A stretch of 64,000 nucleotides of DNA from Lachnospiraceae bacterium (lineage in GTDB: Bacteria > Bacillota > Clostridia > Lachnospirales > Lachnospiraceae). The notes under the pieces are model-generated. The model saw only the letters and a program-made list of their open reading frames with translations. It did no database searches and was not told the DNA's origin. The stretch is taken from assembly GCA_900767585.1 (NCBI GenBank), contig CAAFZP010000063.1, positions 1 through 64,000 on the forward strand, in the 5' to 3' direction. Numbering within the stretch: the first letter of the stretch is position 1; each line of letters opens with the position of its first letter. A program made the position numbers and the translations under genes. This document shows, in pieces, positions 19,686 through 25,989 of this stretch.

Positions 19686-20344
19686 CCATTTATCAAGATT
19701 GGAAGAAGCCAGTCTCTGGTTTGCACTAGAATGTTATTTTCCCTTTGAATTTGCATGATTTTGGTGTCCATAGGTTCAATCTGATTAATGAACTGTTTCC
19801 GGATCTCTTTGGGAATATTCAAAATGTTATAATTGTTCAAATTTGCTTGATTAATTTTCAGTTGTATTGAACCGGTTTTTATCATTGATACAGGTATATT
19901 TTTCAATAGTAAATATAATAAACGGCAGGAGTAACCATTCACAGGTTGTAAAACATGCGTATGATTATTAATCCATACATCACCAGATATTCGTTGTAAT
20001 ATTGGATTTCCATTATCATCCATCACAGAACCATCTTCTGCTAAAAGGACAAAATCTCCTGAAAAAATCGAACGATTAACATAGTCCATTATCCCTGTTG
20101 CACCATAATAAGGAATTGTACCTTTCATTTCCTCACGTTGATGACTAGAAAGTGGAATTCTATCAGAATCAAGGCATTTTGTAATATTTCCAACGGATGT
20201 ATATCCCCAATTTTGAGGAATATTTCGATTTAGTTCCTTGCAAAATATCATTTTACCGCCAGAAGATTTGTATGGATTTCCGTTTTCATCTGGAAAATCA
20301 AATTGCACAAGCCAATAGTCGTAGATGGTCTTTGCCATCTCTTC
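19664..20344 (-). CDS. Silent inverted hsdS 3' cassette (second TRD)
   Basis: 226 codons without a start of their own, from EEMAKTIYDYWLVQFDFP to the typical HsdS end WLLPILINGQATIKD. The open frame continues upstream but that part is not HsdS-like, so only the portion from the recombination site is counted. It is the C-terminal recognition domain plus distal helix of an HsdS and shares the junction peptide with the hsdS at 21445. Recombination between sites a and b puts it in frame behind TRD1. Confidence 0.9.
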   Translation of the reverse strand, partial: EEMAKTIYDYWLVQFDFPDENGNPYKSSGGKMIFCKELNRNIPQNWGYTSVGNITKCLDSDRIPLSSHQREEMKGTIPYYGATGIMDYVNRSIFSGDFVLLAEDGSVMDDNGNPILQRISGDVWINNHTHVLQPVNGYSCRLLYLLLKNIPVSMIKTGSIQLKINQANLNNYNILNIPKEIRKQFINQIEPMDTKIMQIQRENNILVQTRDWLLPILINGQATIKD

Positions 20345-20358
20345 TAAATAATCATTTA
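20292..20358 (-). repeat. hsdS recombination site b with extended homology
   Basis: The minus strand reads TAAATGATTATTTAGAAGAG and continues identical to site c for 47 bases, then with two mismatches to about 66 bases. Relative to sites a and c it is in inverted orientation. It differs from the 17-base core only at its outer two bases. Confidence 0.87.
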
Positions 20359-20444
20359 CAATATAAAGAATAACTCTTGAAAGTGGCGAGAGCAAATAAA
20401 AGAACTCCACTTCATGGTGGTTCTCACATATAAAGGAGAAACAC

Positions 20445-21431
20445 ATGAAAGAGAAAATAATATCAGGAATAATAAGTGAGATGCTTTCGTCGCTTAATAA
20501 TGAACAATTAAGCAAGTTGAAGTCTACATTGAAGTTATATCTCTATAATGTATCCATTGAAGCAAAACAAGATGGTGATAAAGATAAAGAAGAAGTGAAT
20601 TATTTGGAAGTATTTCTCTCTGCAAAAAGGATAGAAGGCTGTTCAGAAAAAACACTGATATACTATAAAAATACAATACAGCAAATGCTTGATAGTATTG
20701 GAAAATCAGTTTGTACAATAGTTACAGAAGACCTAAGAACTTATCTGGCGGAATATCAGAGGGAGAAACAATCAAGCAAGGTAACAATTGATAATATTAG
20801 AAGGATATTTTCAAGTTTTTTTGCTTGGTTGGAGGATGAGGATTATATTATTAAAAGTCCGGTTCGTAGGATACATAGAATTAAGGCTGCTAGTACTATA
20901 AAGGAAACATACACAGATGAACAATTAGAATCTATGAGAGATAACTGCGATAATCCAAGAGACTTAGCGCTGATTGATATTTTGGCTTCAACAGGAATGC
21001 GTGTGGGTGAACTGGTGCTACTGAATAGAGACGATATTTCTTTTGATGAAAGAGAATGTATTGTGTTTGGTAAGGGTGATAAAGAACGAATGGTATATTT
21101 TGATGCCAGAACGAAAATACATTTGCAGAATTATCTTGATTCAAGGATAGATAATAATGATGCATTGTTTGTATCACTTAAAGCACCATACAATCGAATG
21201 AAAATAGGTGGGATAGAACTGAGACTTCGAGAAATGGGAAAGCGGTTGAATATAGAGAAAGTTCATCCACATAAGTTTAGAAGAACATTGGCAACAGTAG
21301 CCATTGATAAGGGGATGCCAATAGAACAATTACAAAAACTGCTAGGGCATCAACGCATAGATACGACATTGCAATATGCAATGGTTAAGCAGAGCAATGT
21401 TAAGATTGCTCATAGAAAATATATTGGATAG
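20445..21431 (+). CDS. Tyrosine recombinase, likely hsdS invertase
   Basis: A 328-residue XerD/CreX-like integrase. A SAM-like core-binding domain (about 50-145) precedes the catalytic domain with R186 (TGMRVGEL), K210/K213 (FGKGDKER), H276-x-x-R279 (HPHKFRR), H302 (LLGHQ) and nucleophile Y311 (TLQYA). All catalytic residues are present. AAAGGAGAAAC precedes the ATG. It sits between the two hsdS regions, as the recombinase does in invertible type I loci of streptococci, so inversion at sites a-d is its probable job. An AGAAC-CCAC/GTGG-TTCT hairpin lies just upstream in the 86-nt gap. Confidence 0.92.
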   Translation: MKEKIISGIISEMLSSLNNEQLSKLKSTLKLYLYNVSIEAKQDGDKDKEEVNYLEVFLSAKRIEGCSEKTLIYYKNTIQQMLDSIGKSVCTIVTEDLRTYLAEYQREKQSSKVTIDNIRRIFSSFFAWLEDEDYIIKSPVRRIHRIKAASTIKETYTDEQLESMRDNCDNPRDLALIDILASTGMRVGELVLLNRDDISFDERECIVFGKGDKERMVYFDARTKIHLQNYLDSRIDNNDALFVSLKAPYNRMKIGGIELRLREMGKRLNIEKVHPHKFRRTLATVAIDKGMPIEQLQKLLGHQRIDTTLQYAMVKQSNVKIAHRKYIG

Positions 21432-21444
21432 GAGAAATGTCTTT

Positions 21445-22692
21445 ATGAAAATTAAGGATATGGGACGTGTAGTAACAGGAAAAACTCCATTGACTGGTGT
21501 GAATGAATATTATGGAGGAAATATAATGTTTATTTCGCCTTCTGATTTACACGGTGATTACCTGATAGAAAAGTCTGAAAAAACTATAACTGAGGAGGGA
21601 TTGAAATCAATAGAATCAAATTCCATTGATGGAATAAGTGTGCTTACAGGATGTATAGGATGGGATATGGGAAATGTTGCTATGTGTAATAGTAGGTGTG
21701 CGACAAACCAACAGATTAATGCAATAATAGATTTTAATGATAAATTGGTTGATCCAAGATATGTTTATTATTGGTTAAAAGGGAAAAAAGATTATTTATT
21801 TTCAATTGCATCTGTTACCAGAACACCAATACTTAGTAAGAGTGTTTTTGAGAATATAGATATTCCTCTTCCAAGTTTGAAAATACAAGAAAGAGTTACC
21901 AAGTTACTCTCACTTATTGATGAGAAAATCAGAAAAAATCACCAGATAAATGATTATTTAGAAGAGATGGCAAAGACCATCTACGACTATTGGTTTGTGC
22001 AGTTTGATTTTCCTGATAATTGTGGTATGCCTTATAAGTCATCAGGGGGGATTATGGTTGTAACTGACGGACATAAAACTATTCCTAAAGACTGGGAATC
22101 CCTATCTATTGGTAATATCTGTACTTTAAAAAATGGCATAAACTATGAAAAAGATATAGAAGGTGATAAAGTCTATACCATAGTCAATGTACGTGATATA
22201 ACTGCTTCTAGTTTGTTTATTAACAACAGTTCCTGTGATAGAATATCACTTCCTTCTTCCTTAGCAAATAAGTACTTGATTTCGAATGATTCAATTCTTA
22301 TTGCAAGAAGTGGTACTCCAGGAGCTGTTAGATTAGTTGAGGGTAATGATGATAATAACATCGTCTATTGTGGATTTATTATTGTTGCAACTCCATTGGA
22401 TTCTTGCTATAAGAATTACCTTGCGTTTACTTTAAAAAAACATGAAGGAAGTAATGCAACTCAAACTGGTGGATCAATACTGAAGAATGTAAGCCAAGAT
22501 ACTTTAAATGCTTTAACAATTTCATATCCTCCTAGTGATGTTATTGAAAAATTCAATTCAGCAATAAAACCAATACTACATCAAATAGTAACAAATTCTG
22601 ATGAGATTAATATACTAATTCAACTTCGCAATTGGCTTCTTCCAATGCTCATGAATGGTCAGGCTACCATCGAGGATGGATACGCTAAATAA
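21445..22692 (+). CDS. hsdS: Type I specificity subunit, full length (two TRDs)
   Basis: HsdS with two recognition domains. TRD residues about 1-150 are followed by the central helix KNHQINDYLEEMAKTIYDYW, the second TRD (about 195-370) and the distal helix ending WLLPMLMNGQATIEDGYAK; 415 residues from ATG 21445. AGGAGAAAT precedes that ATG, just after the recombinase stop; upstream in-frame starts lie within the recombinase gene. It carries site c in the central helix and site d over its stop codon, so both halves can be exchanged with the first locus. With its own ribosome-binding site it may be the specificity subunit in use now. Confidence 0.92.
   Translation: MKIKDMGRVVTGKTPLTGVNEYYGGNIMFISPSDLHGDYLIEKSEKTITEEGLKSIESNSIDGISVLTGCIGWDMGNVAMCNSRCATNQQINAIIDFNDKLVDPRYVYYWLKGKKDYLFSIASVTRTPILSKSVFENIDIPLPSLKIQERVTKLLSLIDEKIRKNHQINDYLEEMAKTIYDYWFVQFDFPDNCGMPYKSSGGIMVVTDGHKTIPKDWESLSIGNICTLKNGINYEKDIEGDKVYTIVNVRDITASSLFINNSSCDRISLPSSLANKYLISNDSILIARSGTPGAVRLVEGNDDNNIVYCGFIIVATPLDSCYKNYLAFTLKKHEGSNATQTGGSILKNVSQDTLNALTISYPPSDVIEKFNSAIKPILHQIVTNSDEINILIQLRNWLLPMLMNGQATIEDGYAK
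21944..22012 (+). repeat. hsdS recombination site c with extended homology
   Basis: AGATAAATGATTATTTAG inside the central helix of the full-length hsdS. The homology continues to 22012 with site b. It is in direct orientation to site a and inverted to b and d. Confidence 0.88.
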
Positions 22693-22702
22693 TCATTTAT
22701 CT
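22684..22702 (-). repeat. hsdS recombination site d
   Basis: GCTAAATAATCATTTATCT, the exact complement of site a, spanning the TAA stop of the full-length hsdS. The same arrangement occurs after the inverted cassette, where the complement of site a follows its stop by four bases. Confidence 0.88.
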
Positions 22703-22720
22703 GGGGAATAATTATGAGAT

Positions 22721-22798
22721 ATGAGTAAGCTAAATAAAACAGAAAAATCTATTCGCGAGGAAGGAACTATATCTGCGGACGATTTTGAAAAAGAATAA
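22721..22798 (+). pseudogene. Short 5' piece of a small gene, out of frame with the next ORF
   Basis: ATG at 22721 opens 25 codons (MSKLNKTEKSIREEGTISAD and on) and stops at TAA 22796-22798. The following 159-codon frame begins inside its end, at TTG 22785, in the +1 frame. The A-rich stretch GAAAAAGAATAA is a plausible slippage or indel site. The two pieces look like one interrupted protein. Confidence 0.5.
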
Positions 22799-23264
22799 AC
22801 GAAATGTTTCTGTTATTCAGGATGTTGATGGAAATAATATTGTTGTGATTTATGATATTAGATTTAAGGGTAAACGTTCCGTCAATTGGAAAGAAGTAAG
22901 GGAGTATCTTAAGGAGTATGTAGGAGACTTTTATACGATTGCTGCAACAGGGGATGTAATTTATATTGGATCAGATTTACCGAAAGAGTATACTGGGTCA
23001 AAGTATACAAATAGTATGCGGGGAACGAATGCAAAGGCGAAAGCAAATGCCACAACTGGAATTCCGGAGCTTATTGAAATTGCGGTAGGAAAGCATTTTA
23101 GGACGAATAAAGAAGACAAACATAAGCGAGATGGCAAAAATGGATGGTACAGATATGATTCAAGATTTGCTTTGCCGGTATATGGTGATGATGGAGAAGT
23201 AGAAAGGTATAATGTGTTTCATGCATCCATGTTAATAAGACATTCTAATTTAAAAAATATATAG
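22785..23264 (+). CDS. Hypothetical protein, probably decayed (N- and C-terminus affected)
   Basis: 159 codons with KANATTGIPELIEIAVGKHF, GWYRYDSRFALPVYGDDG and VFHASMLIRH. The end resembles large polyvalent protein-associated domains, which normally go on with a YLYD-type strand that is missing here. The start is TTG without a good ribosome-binding site, and the preceding short frame fits the usual N-terminus. I infer a frameshifted and truncated gene. The domain assignment is weak. Confidence 0.55.
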   Translation: MKKNKRNVSVIQDVDGNNIVVIYDIRFKGKRSVNWKEVREYLKEYVGDFYTIAATGDVIYIGSDLPKEYTGSKYTNSMRGTNAKAKANATTGIPELIEIAVGKHFRTNKEDKHKRDGKNGWYRYDSRFALPVYGDDGEVERYNVFHASMLIRHSNLKNI

Positions 23265-23277
23265 AGGAGAATCCTAT

Positions 23278-24234
23278 TTGAAAAAGAACCAAATAACCAT
23301 TCGTTCCAGTGTAGCGGAATACTTAACAGATGTTGTCTTTGGAGGCGACCAACAGGATAGTATTGAGATGCACTATGAGGATGATAATATATGGCTGACG
23401 CAGAAGATGATGGCGACACTATATGATGTAGATGTTCGTACAATCAATGAGTATATCAAGAAGATTTATTCCGACTTAGAGCTTGAGGAAGATGCAACTA
23501 TCCGGTATTTCCGGGTAATTCAAACCGAAGGTTCCCGTCAGGTTACACGCGATACCAAGCATTATAATCTTCAGATGATTATTGCTGTCGGTTTTAAAGT
23601 GAATAATGAGCGAGCCGTGCAGTTTCGGAAATGGGCTAACAGTATCGTTAAGGACTATACTATCAAAGGTTGGGCCATGGATGATGAGCGCTTAAAAAAT
23701 GGTGGCTCCGTGCTTACAGTAGAGTATTTCGATCATTTACTTGAGCAGATTCGTGAAATCCGTCTCTCTGAGCGTAGATTTTATCAGAAGATAACAGACA
23801 TCTATGCTACAGCTCTTGATTATGACCGTACGGCAAAAACAACAAAGCAGTTCTTTGCAAAAGTACAAAATAAAATCAAAAAAAGTGATGTGAGTGTTGC
23901 TGAAAATTATCTGAGTGAGCAGGAAATACGTTCATTAGAGCGTATCTTATCTGCTTATCTGGATTTGGCAGAAGACCGTGCAGAACGTCACATTCCAATG
24001 ACTATGGAAGATTGGGCGAAACGACTAGATTTATTTCTGATGGCAGATGATAGAGAGGTGCTTCAGGATGCAGGCAAGATCACAGCAGAGATTGCCAAGG
24101 CAAAAGCTGAAACTGAATTTGAAAAATATCGGGTTGTTCAAGACCGGTTATTTATGTCTGACTTCGATAGATACATGCTGGAACTGGAAGAGAATACGAA
24201 GAAGTATAGGAAAGATGGTAGACAGTCAGAGTGA
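23278..24234 (+). CDS. RhuM family virulence-type protein
   Basis: A 318-residue RhuM member, as found in Salmonella SPI-3 and often beside type I restriction loci. It shows IWLTQKMMATLYDVDVRTIN (HTH-like), then YFRVIQTEGSRQVTRDTKHY, KVNNERAVQFRKWAN and the C-terminal helical half. Start is TTG at 23278, supported by AGAGGAGA eight bases upstream. The molecular role of the family is unknown. The stop lies inside a terminator hairpin. Confidence 0.88.
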   Translation: MKKNQITIRSSVAEYLTDVVFGGDQQDSIEMHYEDDNIWLTQKMMATLYDVDVRTINEYIKKIYSDLELEEDATIRYFRVIQTEGSRQVTRDTKHYNLQMIIAVGFKVNNERAVQFRKWANSIVKDYTIKGWAMDDERLKNGGSVLTVEYFDHLLEQIREIRLSERRFYQKITDIYATALDYDRTAKTTKQFFAKVQNKIKKSDVSVAENYLSEQEIRSLERILSAYLDLAEDRAERHIPMTMEDWAKRLDLFLMADDREVLQDAGKITAEIAKAKAETEFEKYRVVQDRLFMSDFDRYMLELEENTKKYRKDGRQSE

Positions 24235-24250
24235 TGGCTGTCTATTTTTA
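24219..24250 (+). terminator. Terminator after the RhuM gene
   Basis: Stem TAGACAG/CTGTCTA followed by TTTTTA; it overlaps the stop codon. Confidence 0.65.
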
Positions 24251-24276
24251 TTGTAAAAAAACATGACATAATCGGA

Positions 24277-24305
24277 TTGACTAAAAAGGAACAAAGATAT
24301 ATAAT
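24277..24305 (+). promoter_or_regulatory. Promoter of the small HTH gene at 24345
   Basis: TTGACT (24277-24282), 17-bp spacer, perfect TATAAT (24300-24305), 39 nt before the chosen start. Confidence 0.75.
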
Positions 24306-24344
24306 ACAGACAAAACGAGATTGACATGGATGGAGGACATGGTA

Positions 24345-24623
24345 ATGGAGAAACCTGTAACACTTGAAGCGGCATTAAAAAGAATTGAGAAGTTGGAAAA
24401 AGAGAATGCAGATCTTCGGGAGGAATTGGAGTATTACAGAAACAGAAAATTAAGCGGACGGCAAAAACATAACGCTAAGTGGATGGCAATTTATAATGAT
24501 TTTGTTGCTGGGTATGAGGATGGCATGACAATGGTAGAAATTGCGAAGCGGAACAATGTCAGTGAGAGAACGATTTATAGGTATAAAGCGTATTATGACA
24601 ATATGAAGAAAAATGAGAAATAG
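24345..24623 (+). CDS. Small coiled-coil/helix-turn-helix protein
   Basis: 92 residues from ATG 24345, chosen because GGAGG lies eight bases upstream. Residues 8-40 form a heptad-like coiled coil (ALKRIEKLEKENADLREELE). The C-terminal half is an HTH of the resolvase type, MTMVEIAKRNNVSERTIYRY. It has its own promoter and a preceding terminator. Likely a DNA-binding regulator; target unknown. Confidence 0.75.
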   Translation: MEKPVTLEAALKRIEKLEKENADLREELEYYRNRKLSGRQKHNAKWMAIYNDFVAGYEDGMTMVEIAKRNNVSERTIYRYKAYYDNMKKNEK

Positions 24624-24717
24624 CCCATTTTAATGATACTAGTAAAATGGTTCAATGTATGAGGAGAAAGTCTGATATGGAAAAGAAATGATTAACTGAA
24701 AATAGCACGATAATAAC

Positions 24718-24743
24718 ACATATTGTTGATGTCAACAATATGT
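24718..24743. promoter_or_regulatory. Perfect 12-bp inverted repeat before the ORF6N gene
   Basis: ACATATTGTTGA-TG-TCAACAATATGT, a perfect palindrome with a two-base centre, 55 nt before the ORF6N start. No T tract follows, so an operator is more likely than a terminator. Confidence 0.65.
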
Positions 24744-24754
24744 TTATATCAGAA

Positions 24755-24779
24755 TTGCGGACAATTTTTTTGACCGCAA
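24755..24779. promoter_or_regulatory. TTGCGG-N10-TGACCGCAA inverted repeat upstream of ORF6N gene
   Basis: TTGCGGACAATTTTTTTGAC followed by CGCAA, 18 nt before the ATG at 24798. The half-sites and their spacing are the same as in the perfect palindrome inside the gene at 25022. Candidate operator. Confidence 0.55.
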
Positions 24780-24797
24780 AATGGATGGAGGAGCTTT

Positions 24798-25844
24798 ATG
24801 GAAGAAGATAAAAAGAAAGATGAAATTGCAGTAATTGAGATTAATGAAGAATTTATGAAACAAAAATTGTATGAGTTTCGAGGATGCAAAGTTTTATTAG
24901 ATGCAGATTTGGCTGAAGTATATGGATATGAACTTAAGGCGTTTAATCAGCAGGTAAAAAGAAATATAGAAAGATTTCAAAATGACATGATGTTTCAATT
25001 ATCTGATGATGAAGTGGAATATTTGCGGTCACAATTTGTGACCGCAAATATAAGTAGCAAATCCCGCAGCAATCCTTATGTTTTTACGGAACAAGGTGTA
25101 TACATGTTAATGACTGTACTAAAAGGAGAACTTGCGGTAAGACAAAGTATTGCATTGGTAAGAACCTTCAAGAAAATGAAAGATTACATATTAGAAAATC
25201 GAGATCTTATTGGTCAGCGGGAAATGCTCCAGTTAAGCATGGAAACTGCAAACAACCGAATAGAAATCAACAAAATCAACTCAGATATGATATCTCTGGA
25301 AAAGCAGATTTCAGATGTTGCAGAAGGATTGAAAGATGTGATAACAAAATCTGAGTTGGCTGATATGATGAACAGCTTTGTTTCAGGTGACGATGATAAG
25401 TGGCTCATGTTTAATGCAAAATTCAGTAGTGCAGATGAAGTATATGAATCTATTTATAAGCAGGCAAAGTCGTCAATATATGTCGTTGATAATTATATTG
25501 GATTAAGAACACTGGTACATCTAAAAAATTCTCCTATAGGAGTAAATATTACTTTGTTCAGCGATAATGTTGGAAATAATAAACTTCATAATATAGAATT
25601 TACGGATTTTTGCAAGGAGTATCCATCCATAAAAATATCATTGAAAAAGACTGGCGGTATATTCCATGATCGTTTTATAGTGTTGGATTATGGAACTGCT
25701 GATGAAAGGGTTTTCTTATGTGGTGCTTCATCAAAGGATGCTGGAGCGCGAATAACCAGTATTGTTGAAGATTATGGAATATTTAAATATGCCCCGGTTA
25801 TTGCCACGTTGTTGAAAAATCCGACTTTGATTTTACCACAATAG
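24798..25844 (+). CDS. ORF6N domain protein fused to a phospholipase-D-like domain
   Basis: 348 residues. The N-terminal ORF6N (KilA-N-related, DNA-binding) domain spans about 20-120: VYGYELKAFNQQVKRNIERF and YVFTEQGVYMLMTVL. A coiled-coil linker runs about 130-190. The C-terminal domain resembles a PLD/HKD fold reduced to one motif, with GGIFHDRFIVLDYGTADERV and the following CGASSKDAG. ORF6N proteins come from phages and plasmids. GGAGG lies 8 nt before the ATG. A nuclease or DNA-binding role is inferred. A 29-base perfect palindrome lies within its own codons. Confidence 0.85.
   Translation: MEEDKKKDEIAVIEINEEFMKQKLYEFRGCKVLLDADLAEVYGYELKAFNQQVKRNIERFQNDMMFQLSDDEVEYLRSQFVTANISSKSRSNPYVFTEQGVYMLMTVLKGELAVRQSIALVRTFKKMKDYILENRDLIGQREMLQLSMETANNRIEINKINSDMISLEKQISDVAEGLKDVITKSELADMMNSFVSGDDDKWLMFNAKFSSADEVYESIYKQAKSSIYVVDNYIGLRTLVHLKNSPIGVNITLFSDNVGNNKLHNIEFTDFCKEYPSIKISLKKTGGIFHDRFIVLDYGTADERVFLCGASSKDAGARITSIVEDYGIFKYAPVIATLLKNPTLILPQ
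25021..25049. repeat. Perfect 13-bp inverted repeat inside the ORF6N gene
   Basis: ATTTGCGGTCACA-ATT-TGTGACCGCAAAT, coding for LRSQFVTANI. It contains the 25-base pattern TTGCGG-N10-TGACCGCAA found upstream of the start codon. Confidence 0.75.
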
Positions 25845-25989
25845 AGTGAAAGATAATGTAAATTTGTAGTATTATCTGCATCATTTTAGTATAATACACC
25901 TTAAGAAAGCGAAGTCTTACTACGTCTGGTATGAATGCATATATGATATTGGTTATCATGATATAGTGTTATTAGGGGCAAAATGAATC

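Noticed and set aside
20345..20515. N-terminal 57 codons of the minus-strand hsdS frame
   Set aside because: They are hydrophobic and unlike HsdS, and overlap the recombinase start. HsdS homology begins at the recombination site, so this is only open sequence.
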